Shown here one piece after another: positions 16,992-25,546 of a stretch of 64,000 nucleotides of DNA. Location: the NCBI RefSeq assembly GCF_017813235.1, contig NZ_JAGISH010000003.1:171571-235570 (forward strand). Reading direction: 5' to 3'. The DNA comes from Sagittula salina (GTDB lineage: Bacteria > Pseudomonadota > Alphaproteobacteria > Rhodobacterales > Rhodobacteraceae). The notes beneath the pieces were generated by a model. The model was not told the origin of the DNA, did no database searches, and saw nothing but the letters and a program-made list of their open reading frames with translations. Position 1 is the stretch's first letter. Each line of letters starts with the position of its first letter. Made by a program: the position numbers and the translations under genes.

Positions 16992-17495
16992 TCAGCGACG
17001 CCCGGCCAACTGGTAGCCGCGACCGCGCAGGCACTGGTATCCATAGCCGTCACGCTCCTGCCCACGGAACCAGAACTGCGTGCGGCAGGCGCCCGGCAGC
17101 GAAGCGCCGTAGGTGCGCGACAGGCAGCGCTCACCCATCACAAGTCCCCGGCGGGTGTCGATCAGGCAGGCACGCGGCAGGGGCGCCGGGCGGCGAACCT
17201 CATCGCGGCGGTTCTTGCGCCAGTCGCGGCGACCAAGGTCGCGGTCGTGTTCGCGCCGGAAAGAGCTCTGGTCATGCACCGGCTCGACTTGCGGCTGCGG
17301 CTTGGCCTTCTGCTTCTTCTTCTGATGCTTCGACAATTCGTTGAGCAGAAGTATCGTGGCGGCGGCGCCAAGGATCACCTTTGCCTTGTCGTTTCCCCCG
17401 GCCTGCGCCGGTGCCGGTGCGACTGCAGAGAAGGCCGCAACAAAGGCCCCCATCGTCAGGATGGAGGTGATGAATTTCAGGTGCTTCAGGGCCAT
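16992..17495 (-). CDS. Secreted basic hypothetical protein
   Basis: 167 residues. A signal peptide is clear (FITSILTMGAFVAAFSAVAPAPAQAGG, listed here as its hydrophobic core ILTMGAFVAAFSAV), then a short hydrophobic stretch VILGAAATILLLNEL. A strongly basic middle (KHQKKKQKAKPQ, RREHDRDLGRRDWRKNRRDE) precedes a C-terminal part with four cysteines. It may be a periplasmic or membrane-tethered basic protein. Family and function not recognised. Confidence 0.7.
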   Translation of the reverse strand: MALKHLKFITSILTMGAFVAAFSAVAPAPAQAGGNDKAKVILGAAATILLLNELSKHQKKKQKAKPQPQVEPVHDQSSFRREHDRDLGRRDWRKNRRDEVRRPAPLPRACLIDTRRGLVMGERCLSRTYGASLPGACRTQFWFRGQERDGYGYQCLRGRGYQLAGRR

Positions 17496-17710
17496 TGGGG
17501 CGCTCCTTTCGGATGTGGGTTGCTGAACCCGGCAAGCGCCAGTGTCCTGAACCCGTGAGACCGGCCCCCCGGTCGTCGGGAAACCTCGTGCCCCGACCCT
17601 CTCCCCACCCTCGGGATTATCGCAATATCACCCCGCCGCTATCGGATATCCGCAGCCGCAGAGCCCTGTTGTTATTGTATTTCCACGCTGCAGGAGGCAC
17701 CTTCAAAGTC

Positions 17711-17950
17711 ATGATGACCACACGCACCCTCCTCATGTCTTTGCCCCTGCTGGCGCTGCCTGCGCTCGCCTCGGCTGACTGTCTCGTCGAGTACAAGGCG
17801 AAGCAGGACGACCCGCTGCGGCTCGACCATGGCACCATCCAACTGCCGGCATGCAATTCCCCGGAACAGGTCGAGGCCGACACGCGCGCGGAACTCGCCA
17901 CGCGCGGCTGGATCCTGCTGAAGGTGGTCAGCACCACCGACGCGAACTGA
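17711..17950 (+). CDS. Small secreted hypothetical protein
   Basis: 79 residues. Signal peptide TRTLLMSLPLLALPALASA, then a mature part of about 57 residues with two cysteines (DCLVEYK and LPACNSPEQ). It ends 15 bases before the next gene on the same strand, which suggests co-transcription with the membrane winged-helix protein. Not a recognised family. Confidence 0.65.
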   Translation: MMTTRTLLMSLPLLALPALASADCLVEYKAKQDDPLRLDHGTIQLPACNSPEQVEADTRAELATRGWILLKVVSTTDAN

Positions 17951-17965
17951 AGGGGCAGCAACCGC

Positions 17966-18670
17966 ATGGCGCCCAACGACGTTTCGGTCAGCGAAAGCCG
18001 CCGCTCCGGCACCCGCATCGTGGTGGGCGGGATTGCCGCCATTGTGGCGATCCTGATCGCCGTTGGCGGGGTGCTCATGTTTACCCTGCCCGACGCCAAT
18101 GCCTTCAACGCCCGGGTCGAACGCATCTTTGTCGAAAACGACCAGCTGACTGCCGACGCGGAACTGAAGCTTCTCGAAGTGCTGGCGCAATCCGGCACCG
18201 CCTTTGCGGACGTTCTGACCAGCTACCGCATCATCATCTTGATTTTGCTGCTGTTCGCCGCAGCGCTCATGGTGGCTGCACTTGTCTTTCTCGTGATGCT
18301 GGTGATGCTGAACCGCCGCATGGCGCAGATCGAGCGGTCCGGGATCGAGGTCTCCTCGCTCATCATCTCGCGCGAGGAAAACACCGTTTATCTGAACACC
18401 ATGGGCTTCAAGCTGACCGACGCGATGATCGAAACGTTGTCCGTGCTTGCCGAGGCGCGGCTGGACGACGAGATGCTGACAGGCGCGCAGATCGAGGCGA
18501 TGATCTCAGGCAAATCGGAGGCCGACTGCGACGAGGCCTCCGGCGCGACCCGGATCAAGCGGCTGCGCGATGGGCTGGGCAACCAGATCGTCTCGGAATT
18601 GCTGGTGAAGAACATCGCCCGCCGGGGCTATGTCCTGGCCATCGACAAGGGCGTGATCGAAATGCTCTGA
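17966..18670 (+). CDS. Membrane protein with a C-terminal winged-helix-like domain
   Basis: 234 residues. The first membrane segment is near 20-42 (IVVGGIAAIVAILIAVGGVL). It is followed by about 45 residues facing the periplasm and a second, long hydrophobic segment near 87-116 (IIILILLLFAAALMVAALVF). The cytoplasmic C-terminus reads like an OmpR-type effector domain: NTVYLNTMGFKLTDAMIETL as the start of helix 1, then RIKRLRDGLGNQIV and the closing hairpin VKNIARRGYVLAI, which resembles the usual LRxKL and GxGYxL ending. This would be a membrane-tethered DNA-binding or protein-binding module. The domain call is by eye; target and signal are unknown. Confidence 0.6.
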   Translation: MAPNDVSVSESRRSGTRIVVGGIAAIVAILIAVGGVLMFTLPDANAFNARVERIFVENDQLTADAELKLLEVLAQSGTAFADVLTSYRIIILILLLFAAALMVAALVFLVMLVMLNRRMAQIERSGIEVSSLIISREENTVYLNTMGFKLTDAMIETLSVLAEARLDDEMLTGAQIEAMISGKSEADCDEASGATRIKRLRDGLGNQIVSELLVKNIARRGYVLAIDKGVIEML

Positions 18671-18671
18671 T

Positions 18672-18699
18672 CCCGCGCCCCGATCACTTGGGGCGCGGG
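18672..18699. terminator. Bidirectional hairpin between convergent genes
   Basis: CCCGCGCCCC, loop GATCACTT, GGGGCGCGGG: a perfect 10-bp stem placed exactly between the converging winged-helix membrane gene and bphP. Confidence 0.75.
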
Positions 18700-18708
18700 C
18701 ATCTCAAC

Positions 18709-21273
18709 CTATCCGTGTGCGACGCTGGCTCTGGAAAAGGCCGCCTGTAGCGCGGACTGCGAAAACGGCTTCTGCACGATGACGACGCCCTCGGGATACT
18801 CGGCCACCAGATCCTCCGCAGCGCCGTAGCCCGTCGCAACCACCATGGGGACACCCGCCGCAGCCAGCCGCTCCGCCACCGGCAACGATTGTTCGTCGCC
18901 GAGGTTCACGTCCAACAGCGCGAAATCCACCGGATTTTTGTCCAGCCAAGCCATGGCGGCAGCCACCGAAGAGACGATCTTGACCTCCTGAGCGCCAAGA
19001 TCCTGCAGGATGTCGGCCGCGTCCATGGCGATGATCAGCGTATCCTCAAGCACCATGCCCTTTCCCGTCAGCCCCGGGCCGGCGGTCCCCACCGGCAGCG
19101 GCATCTCTCCCGGCGGAACGGTTTCGTGATCGTCGACGATCTTGGACAGCGTCCTTGGCGGCAGCCGGAAATGCGCCTCCACCCCGGTGATCTTGTACGA
19201 GATTTCGGCATCGCCGCGCAGTTCGTGCGGAATGGAGTTCTCGATGATTGTCGAACCGAAGCCGCGCCGTTTCGGCGGCGTCACCGGCGGGCCACCTCTT
19301 TCCTTCCAGGTGATCAGCAGGCCGCCGCTGTCATCCACCCCGAGATCGACGTGGATCGCACCGCTCCCGTCACAGAGCGCGCCGTACTTGATGGAGTTGG
19401 TGGTCATCTCGTGAATAACCAGCGCCATGGTGGTAAACGCCTGTGCCGAGATCAGCGCATCGGGCCCATTCATGATCAGGCGGTTCGACTTGCGATCAGC
19501 AAAAGCCTCGAGTTCCGTCCGGATCAGGGCCCGAAGCGAGGCGGGCTCCCATTGCTCGGACGTCAGTTGGTCGTGCGCCCGCGCCAGCGCCTGAATGCGG
19601 CCGTCGAGGTTCCCGGTCAGTTCCTCCAGAGTGCGCGCGCCCGAAGACGACTGCGCCAGAAGGCCGCGCATCAGATTCAGGATGTTGCGCACACGGTGGT
19701 TCAGTTCGGAAATCAGCAGTTGCTGCTGCTCCTGCGCCCGCTTGCGTTCAAGATTCTGCGAATCCGTGACCTTCAGAAAGATTTCCAGCAGCACCGTGCG
19801 CAGAAGTTCGGCCGCGTGGACTTCCTCGCGGGACCACGGCGCGGAACGCCCGCGCACGGTCTCTCTCCAGACGTCAAAGGATTTGCGCGGCGTCAGCCGG
19901 GTCCCGTTCGGCCCGACGGTAACGGGCTTTGTCGGGTCTCCAGCCCATTCGATCGATTCCGCCACGGGTTTGCGTACCAGAACAAGGTAATCGCGCGGGC
20001 GTTTCGAAATCGGAATCGCCATCAGCCCTGCGATCCGGTCCTCGTACTCGCGCGCCGGTGCAAGATGTTGCGCCAGCCGATCAGTGGAAAAGACCTGCAT
20101 CCCCATGCCCCGGTCGAGCATCCGGCAGATCTCGCGGAATTCGTCTTCGGTGGGGACGGTCCCCGCAGTGCGCAGTTCTTCGTTTTCATACAACAACAGC
20201 CCGTCGTGGGGGATGATATGGCGGATTTCTTCCGAAACGGCGAGCAGGCTTTTGTCCAGCGACGCGCCGTTTGCCATATGCGCCATCAACTGCGTCTGCA
20301 GGCGCCGGGTCGAATCCTCCACCTCCTTACGGTTGCGCTGCTCGAAGTTTGTCAGCTCGTAGCTGAACATATGCGCAAACATCTCCACTGCCGTGCGACG
20401 TTCGTAATCGATGTAGCGTGGCGTATCGTGGTGGCAGGCGAACAACCCCCAGAGGTTGCCGTCCTTCATGATCGAAACCGACATCGACGCCCCCACGCCC
20501 ATGTTCCGCAGGTATTCTATGTGGATGGGCGACACGGCGCGTGTCACCGCCAGCGAAAGATCGACCGGCTGTCCGTCCAGCGTCCGGCCCGGAACGATGG
20601 TGCTGCCGGGATCGTCCACATCAGCGATCAGGCGCAGCAGGGACCGGGTATAAAGCGCCCGCGCCTGTACCGGAATATCCGAAGCCGGAAACATCATCCC
20701 GTCATAACGCGCCTTTCCATCCAGGCGCACCTCCGCGATGACTTTGCCCGCGTTGTCTGGCTGAAACTGGTAGACCATGACGCTGTCGAAGCCCGCGATC
20801 GATTGCAGGCCCCGTGCGGCGTCGCGTGCGAGCATCCTCAGATTGCCGGTCTTTCGCAGGCCCGCGATCTGTGGATAGACCTCCGTCAGGACGTCACGCT
20901 GGTGGCACGTGCCCTTGGACTCGAACTCGATGATCAGCATATGGCCGGACTGGTGGACGCAAATATCATAGCTGCGCCCCGAGGCCCGCAGCGTCACGCC
21001 GAAAAGGCGCGTCACTGCATTCGGCGCCTCCACGAGCCGCAAGCTGTCGCGGATGCGTTCGAAACCGTCCGAGACAACGATCTCATAGAGCGGGCGGCCC
21101 AGCGCCTCCTCCGCCGCGATGCCCAGGATGGCTTCGAGGTTCTCGGAGGCGTGCTGAACCAACCAGTCAGAGGAAACGGCGATGAGGGCGCCGTAGGATT
21201 GCACGCGGCCAAGTTGGTGAATGGGTTCGCGGTCGCAGTTTGTCAGGTCGACGGTGGGCGTCGCATCTGTCAC
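18709..21273 (-). CDS. bphP: Bacteriophytochrome HWE histidine kinase with fused receiver
   Basis: Red/far-red photosensor. The 854 residues comprise PAS, GAF and PHY sensory domains, an HWE-family kinase and a C-terminal receiver domain. Cys13 in LTNCDREPIH is the expected biliverdin-binding cysteine. The GAF domain carries PASDIPVQAR. The kinase phospho-acceptor is His526 in SELNHRVRN, with the WKERGG and GFGSTIIE features of HWE kinases. The receiver aspartate is Asp788 in FALLDVNLGDE. It lies 13 bases downstream of the heme oxygenase gene, which makes the chromophore, so the two form an operon. The fused receiver suggests an internal phosphorelay or negative feedback; outputs are not in this window. 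Confidence 0.95.
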   Translation of the reverse strand: MTDATPTVDLTNCDREPIHQLGRVQSYGALIAVSSDWLVQHASENLEAILGIAAEEALGRPLYEIVVSDGFERIRDSLRLVEAPNAVTRLFGVTLRASGRSYDICVHQSGHMLIIEFESKGTCHQRDVLTEVYPQIAGLRKTGNLRMLARDAARGLQSIAGFDSVMVYQFQPDNAGKVIAEVRLDGKARYDGMMFPASDIPVQARALYTRSLLRLIADVDDPGSTIVPGRTLDGQPVDLSLAVTRAVSPIHIEYLRNMGVGASMSVSIMKDGNLWGLFACHHDTPRYIDYERRTAVEMFAHMFSYELTNFEQRNRKEVEDSTRRLQTQLMAHMANGASLDKSLLAVSEEIRHIIPHDGLLLYENEELRTAGTVPTEDEFREICRMLDRGMGMQVFSTDRLAQHLAPAREYEDRIAGLMAIPISKRPRDYLVLVRKPVAESIEWAGDPTKPVTVGPNGTRLTPRKSFDVWRETVRGRSAPWSREEVHAAELLRTVLLEIFLKVTDSQNLERKRAQEQQQLLISELNHRVRNILNLMRGLLAQSSSGARTLEELTGNLDGRIQALARAHDQLTSEQWEPASLRALIRTELEAFADRKSNRLIMNGPDALISAQAFTTMALVIHEMTTNSIKYGALCDGSGAIHVDLGVDDSGGLLITWKERGGPPVTPPKRRGFGSTIIENSIPHELRGDAEISYKITGVEAHFRLPPRTLSKIVDDHETVPPGEMPLPVGTAGPGLTGKGMVLEDTLIIAMDAADILQDLGAQEVKIVSSVAAAMAWLDKNPVDFALLDVNLGDEQSLPVAERLAAAGVPMVVATGYGAAEDLVAEYPEGVVIVQKPFSQSALQAAFSRASVAHG

Positions 21274-21286
21274 GTCGGGTAGATCC

Positions 21287-21847
21287 TTATACTCTCATGG
21301 CCTCTCCGGCCTTCTCGAACAACCCGAACCCATGGATCGAATCATCTGTTATGCGTCTCGCCATGGAACCGTCTGGCGCGATCTCATTCAACTGCTGACA
21401 GTGACGACGCCACAGATCCTGCGCCGATGGGGCCAGAAAATAGGTAGGCATCTCGTAGTGATCGAGGAGTTTGGCCAACCGGCGGCGCACCACCTTGGTC
21501 CCGAGCCGGGAACCCAGCACTAGATAGTCCACTGCAAGCCCGGCCAGCGGTCGATCTGCCGTCACGCTCACCGCAGGCACATGTGCATGGGCCAGGTCGA
21601 AATCCAAACGCTCTATGAGGTCTTCCAGAACCACTTCGCAGATGCGGTTTTCTTCGGGTATGCGGGCTTCGGCCAATCCGATCAGAGCGGCGCGCTGCAC
21701 AGAAAGAAACCACGTCATCTCCTGCAGAGGGTTATCGTGGAAGCGGGCAAACACTGCCTCTGCGCGATCGTGCGCCTCCCTGGTCTCCAGCCTCAGGGCA
21801 TGGCGATATCCGCCGCCAAGCTGCGGCGCGGTCTGTATAGCTGTCAT
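21287..21847 (-). CDS. bphO: Biliverdin-producing heme oxygenase
   Basis: Opens heme to biliverdin, the chromophore of the adjacent bacteriophytochrome. 186 residues from the ATG at 21847; a GTG one codon upstream is also possible. The proximal heme ligand is the likely His in LRLETREAHDRAE. The distal helix region is DYLVLGSRLGTKVVRRRL, with the glycines needed for heme contact. Identity rests on these motifs and on location directly upstream of bphP, a classic pairing. Length fits bacterial bphO/hmuO proteins. Confidence 0.88.
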   Translation of the reverse strand: MTAIQTAPQLGGGYRHALRLETREAHDRAEAVFARFHDNPLQEMTWFLSVQRAALIGLAEARIPEENRICEVVLEDLIERLDFDLAHAHVPAVSVTADRPLAGLAVDYLVLGSRLGTKVVRRRLAKLLDHYEMPTYFLAPSAQDLWRRHCQQLNEIAPDGSMARRITDDSIHGFGLFEKAGEAMRV

Positions 21848-21968
21848 CACCCCTGTCGTCCCGAGTCTCTTTCCCTGCTGGCACAACGCGACCCGTGGCG
21901 GATTGGTTCCGCTGGGAGGGAAATAATCGACGCGGTGTCAAAGGGAGTGTTTTGCCGGATGACGTGCC

Positions 21969-22574
21969 TCAATCCCCGAACCCGAGGCGCAGGACATGCG
22001 CCCGCACCGCCTCCGGCCAGCCGTGTGCCTGCTGCTCGACGCCATCGCGGTCGCCCGCAAAAAGCGCCCGCATCACCTCGTCGTATCCCGGCAGGCCGCC
22101 GGGGAGAACTTCTGCCATGGTGCGCGCAAACCCATGCGCGGCCTCCCGTGCGGCAGCCGCCCGCGTGGCCGGGCTCTCGGCCTTCATCGCGTCCCCAACG
22201 AGCCGCCGCAGGGTTGCGGAGGCACCGCCCTTCTGTGTCGCCAGCCATTCCCAGTGTTTCGGCAATAGGGTGACCTCGCGCGCCACCACGCCCAACTTCG
22301 GGCGCCCGCGCGCGGGTGGTTTGTCTTCGGCCGGGGCGCGATACCGCCCCCTCGGCGCGGCCGGTGGTGCCGCGAGGCGCGCAGCAATGTCTTCGTCGGC
22401 GCCGCGAAGGTCGAGATCCACCACCCGCCCACTGGCATCATCGAAAACGAAAACCTGCCCGGTGGCCTGCCGAACCGCCAGGGCGACCTCCAGCAACGAT
22501 CCCCGGCAAAGAAGCGCATCGCCCGCAAAGGCAGTCGCGGGCGCCGCGCGCCGGTCAGACAGGGAATCGCTCAT
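21969..22574 (-). CDS. DUF2239 family protein
   Basis: 201 residues. The hallmark is RPKLGVVAREVTLLPKHWEW followed by LATQKGGASATLRRLV, as in DUF2239 proteins, plus an N-terminal part with VDLDLRG. Biochemical function is unknown. The gene is preceded by two identical palindromic sites (22607-22645), suggesting tight control by a specific repressor or activator. It is downstream of, and on the same strand as, pssA, but the operator placement implies its own promoter. Confidence 0.85.
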   Translation of the reverse strand: MSDSLSDRRAAPATAFAGDALLCRGSLLEVALAVRQATGQVFVFDDASGRVVDLDLRGADEDIAARLAAPPAAPRGRYRAPAEDKPPARGRPKLGVVAREVTLLPKHWEWLATQKGGASATLRRLVGDAMKAESPATRAAAAREAAHGFARTMAEVLPGGLPGYDEVMRALFAGDRDGVEQQAHGWPEAVRAHVLRLGFGD

Positions 22575-22606
22575 GGGTCTCTCCTCGATCAGGACAGACC
22601 CCTTTT

Positions 22607-22645
22607 ACACCCGGGTAAAATAATTTCAATAACACCCGGGTAAAA
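22607..22645. promoter_or_regulatory. Tandem operator-like palindromes upstream of the DUF2239 gene
   Basis: ACACCCGGGTAAAA occurs twice, at 22607-22620 and 22632-22645. Each copy holds the 8-bp palindrome ACCCGGGT, with centres 25 bp apart. The first copy is 33 bases upstream of the start codon. The AT-rich spacer could hold promoter elements. Spacing and symmetry suggest cooperative binding of a dimeric regulator; the regulator is not visible here. Confidence 0.65.
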
Positions 22646-22648
22646 CTA

Positions 22649-23425
22649 TCACCCGAAGAGCCGCCCCCGCGCCCGTACAAGTGCGCCGAGGATCACCGCA
22701 AGGTATCCGACATCGACCAGCACCAGAAGCCACCACGGACGGGTGAAGATCAGACCGATGGCCACCACCAGCGCAAAGAACAGCACCGCCACCATCCGTC
22801 GCGGCACTTTCACCCCCTTGGGCGATGGCGTCTTCAGCTTGGAGATCATCAGCGCGGCGACGAAGGCCAGCCAAAGGCAGACCAGTAGCGGCGCCTGACC
22901 GCCGGGCAGCACGTCGATGTTCATCAGAAAAACCGGAAAGAGACCCAGAAGCGCCCCCGCCGGGGCCGGCACACCGACAAAAAAGCGGTGCGGCTCGTCA
23001 TTGGGGTCCGCTTGTCCGCTCATGACGTTGAATCGCGCCAGCCGCAGGCAGGCAGAGACCGCAAAGATCAGCGCGAAGATCCAGCCGAGCCCGCCAAAGT
23101 CGTGCAGATGAACCTCGTAGACCAGAATAGCCGGGGCAACGCCGAAGCAGAGGAAATCCGACAGCGAATCAAGCTGCGCGCCCATCTCCGACTGCGCATT
23201 CAGCCGCCGCGCCAGCAGCCCGTCAAAGCCGTCCGCCAGCGCGGAGAGCATGATCAGGAAAACCGCCCAGGAGAAATGCCCCTCCATGGCAAAGCGAATC
23301 GCAGTCAGGCCGAAGCACAGGCCCATCAGCGTGACCATGTTCGGGATCAGCAGGATCAGGCTGACTTCGCGCCGGTCAACGCTCTCGGTTTCCTCGGGCA
23401 GATCGTCGGACATGGGCGGGGTCAC
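22649..23425 (-). CDS. pssA: CDP-diacylglycerol-serine O-phosphatidyltransferase
   Basis: Makes phosphatidylserine in the inner membrane, the precursor of phosphatidylethanolamine. The CDP-alcohol phosphatidyltransferase motif is complete: [20 protein letters not shown] followed by LDSLSDF (DG-AR-G-D-D pattern). Several hydrophobic segments cover the rest of the 258 residues. The GTG start at 23425 overlaps the psd stop (GTGA); ATG at 23413 is the alternative. It forms a two-gene operon with psd. Confidence 0.95.
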   Translation of the reverse strand: MTPPMSDDLPEETESVDRREVSLILLIPNMVTLMGLCFGLTAIRFAMEGHFSWAVFLIMLSALADGFDGLLARRLNAQSEMGAQLDSLSDFLCFGVAPAILVYEVHLHDFGGLGWIFALIFAVSACLRLARFNVMSGQADPNDEPHRFFVGVPAPAGALLGLFPVFLMNIDVLPGGQAPLLVCLWLAFVAALMISKLKTPSPKGVKVPRRMVAVLFFALVVAIGLIFTRPWWLLVLVDVGYLAVILGALVRARGRLFG

Positions 23426-24102
23426 TCCCGATCCTGGCCAGCGAGATCCGCGATGACGGTCTCGCCCGCGACCATGGTCTGGCCAATGCGAACCAGCGGG
23501 GTCACGCCCTGGGGCAGATAGATGTCCAGCCGCGAGCCGAAGCGGATCAGTCCGAAACGCTCACCGCGCCCCAGCTCGTCGCCTTCTTTTGTCCAGCACA
23601 GGATGCGCCGCGCCACGAGGCCCGCGATCTGCACCACGCCATAGCGGCGCCCGTCGTCCAGCCGCACGGTCAGGCCGTTGCGCTCGTTGTCCTCGGACGC
23701 CTTGTCCAACGACGCGTTCAGAAACTTGCCGGGGCGGTAAGCGACCTTCTCCACCACGCCAGCGGCAGGCAGGCGATTCACATGGCAGTTGAAGACCGAC
23801 ATGAAGACCGAAATCCGCACCATCGGCGCATCGCCCAGCCCCAGTTCCGCCGGCGGCACGGCGGGCTCGAGCAACGACACCAGGCCGTCAGCAGGCGAGA
23901 CCATCACACCCTCGCGCCGCGGCACCGCCCGTTCGGGATCACGGAAGAAATAGTAGACCCAGACCGTCAGCCCGGTGCCGATCCAGCCGAGCGGCTCCCA
24001 GATCAGAAACAGGACAAGCGTGATCGCGGCGGCGATTGCCACGAACTTGCGCCCTTCGGGGTGCATCGGCTTGACGAAGGTGGACAGCATGGAAACGGAC
24101 AT
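23422..24102 (-). CDS. psd: Phosphatidylserine decarboxylase proenzyme, short type
   Basis: Decarboxylates phosphatidylserine to phosphatidylethanolamine; the pyruvoyl cofactor forms by self-cleavage at the Gly-Ser of RFGSR near the C-terminus. 226 residues, the short class common in alphaproteobacteria. Other conserved parts: a membrane segment near 20-45, SPADGLV, and [16 protein letters not shown] with the conserved His. It is translated just before pssA, so both steps of the pathway are coupled. Confidence 0.96.
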   Translation of the reverse strand: MSVSMLSTFVKPMHPEGRKFVAIAAAITLVLFLIWEPLGWIGTGLTVWVYYFFRDPERAVPRREGVMVSPADGLVSLLEPAVPPAELGLGDAPMVRISVFMSVFNCHVNRLPAAGVVEKVAYRPGKFLNASLDKASEDNERNGLTVRLDDGRRYGVVQIAGLVARRILCWTKEGDELGRGERFGLIRFGSRLDIYLPQGVTPLVRIGQTMVAGETVIADLAGQDRE

Positions 24103-24221
24103 AGGACCCCACGGAATTGATTGTCTGTGTACCTAGCCAAGCTGGCGGCAGAAGCAAATCAAACCTTCGGTCCCGCCCCCGAGGGGGAGAACGTTCGCGA
24201 TCGATCCGTCCGGGGAAGCAG

Positions 24222-24297
24222 TGGTGAGCCGTGCAGGATTCGAACCTGCGACCCACTGATTAAAAGTCAGTTGCTCTACCAACTGAGCTAACGGCCC
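24222..24297 (-). tRNA. tRNA-Lys (anticodon TTT)
   Basis: 76 nt on the minus strand. The 5' end is GGGCCGTTAGCTCAGTTGGT, the anticodon loop is CTTTTAA with anticodon UUU, the T-arm is GCAGGTTCGAATCCTGC, and CCA is encoded. The acceptor stem pairs apart from a wobble pair. Confidence 0.97.
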
Positions 24298-24712
24298 ACT
24301 GTGTGTGGAGGGGTGTCTAAGTGGAACGGCTCAGACCGTCAACCCCGATTTCCGTTTTTTGCCGCAGGTTTTTGATTTTCACGCAAGGCGCTGACATGGT
24401 TAGCAAATTTCAATACGTCCGCCGGGATCATGAGTGATGACGCCAAACTCCTGTCGTCTTTTCCGCGCGTTCCGGGATCACGCAACGGGCCGATCCTCCG
24501 CAGCGGCCCCGGGGCGCCATCTGCGGCAAGGCGTTGTCGTTCAGGACGGTATCCTTCGCCAGAACAGGCAAAAGAACGGACGGGGCGTCATCCGGCACCA
24601 TGGCATCCCCGAGGGTACCGTGTACCGCATTCCAGAACTGCACGGGCGGACCGACGCAGCGCCGCCTCTGGCGCTGGCGCTGTCGCAGGCGTATATGCGC
24701 GCCATGACCAGG
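24298..24712. other. 415-bp gap between tRNA-Lys and dapF
   Basis: The first ~130 bases are relatively AT-rich (T-runs near 24354-24380) and may hold the tRNA promoter. The rest is an open, GC-rich frame leading into dapF with no similarity I recognise. DapF homologues do not have such an N-terminal extension, so I treat it as non-coding. Confidence 0.5.
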
Positions 24713-25546
24713 ATGCCTGAACAGTCCCCCGCCGCCGGTTTGCCCTTCATGAAGATGCACGGGCTGGGCAACGATTTCGTCGTGATCGACGCCCGCGCGG
24801 GCGCCGTAACGGTGACGCCTGCGCTGGCGATGCGGCTGGCGGACCGGCACAAGGGCGTAGGTTTCGACCAGCTGGCGCTGATCGAGGCGGGCGGAAATGC
24901 CGACGCGCATCTGGTGTTCCTGAACTCGGACGGCTCCAGCTCGGCCGCCTGCGGCAATGCCACCCGCTGCATTGCGCGCTATCTGATGCAGGAAACCGGC
25001 CGTGACCACCTGACCCTCACCACCAAACACGGTGCGCTTCAGGCGGTGGACGCGGGGGCGGGGCTGACCTCCGTCAACATGGGGCAGCCGGAACTGGACT
25101 GGGTGCAGATCCCGCTGGCACGCGCGGTCGACACGCTACACCTGCCGATCGCCGGCGACCCGGTGGCGACGTCCATGGGCAACCCCCATTGCACCTTCTT
25201 CGTCGATGACGCGGAGGCCGTGGATATCGGGCGCTTTGGCCCCTCGATTGAACATCACCCCCTCTACCCCCAGCGTACCAATGTGCAGGTCGCCTCCCTG
25301 CTTGGTGAAAACCATCTGCGAATGCGCGTCTGGGAACGCGGTGCGGGCCTGACGCTGGCTTCCGGCTCCTCCTCCTGCGCGACAGCCGTGGCTGCGGCGC
25401 GGCGGGGCATCACCGGCCGATCCGTGCGGATCGACCTCGACGGCGGCACGCTGCAGGTAGACTGGCGCGAGGACGGCGTCTGGATGACTGGCCCCACGGC
25501 ACATGTATTCACCGGAAACCTGACCCGTGAGTGGCTTGATGACTGA
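24713..25546 (+). CDS. dapF: Diaminopimelate epimerase
   Basis: Converts LL- to meso-diaminopimelate for lysine and peptidoglycan synthesis, without a cofactor. 277 residues from MPEQSPAAGLPFMKMHGLGN. The catalytic cysteine pair is visible in SSAACGNATRC and in LASGSSSCATAVAA. Other conserved parts are NDFVVIDAR, MGNPHCTFFV and RTNVQVA. It overlaps the next gene by 8 bases, so it is coupled to mtaB, as often seen in Rhodobacterales. Confidence 0.95.
   Translation: MPEQSPAAGLPFMKMHGLGNDFVVIDARAGAVTVTPALAMRLADRHKGVGFDQLALIEAGGNADAHLVFLNSDGSSSAACGNATRCIARYLMQETGRDHLTLTTKHGALQAVDAGAGLTSVNMGQPELDWVQIPLARAVDTLHLPIAGDPVATSMGNPHCTFFVDDAEAVDIGRFGPSIEHHPLYPQRTNVQVASLLGENHLRMRVWERGAGLTLASGSSSCATAVAAARRGITGRSVRIDLDGGTLQVDWREDGVWMTGPTAHVFTGNLTREWLDD

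Noticed and set aside
18889..21282. A ~797-codon open frame opposite bphP
   Set aside because: His/Arg-rich composition and no family resemblance; the minus strand encodes a complete bacteriophytochrome.
24434..24712. N-terminal extension of DapF
   Set aside because: DapF homologues start near MKMHGLGN; the upstream frame has no matching family sequence.
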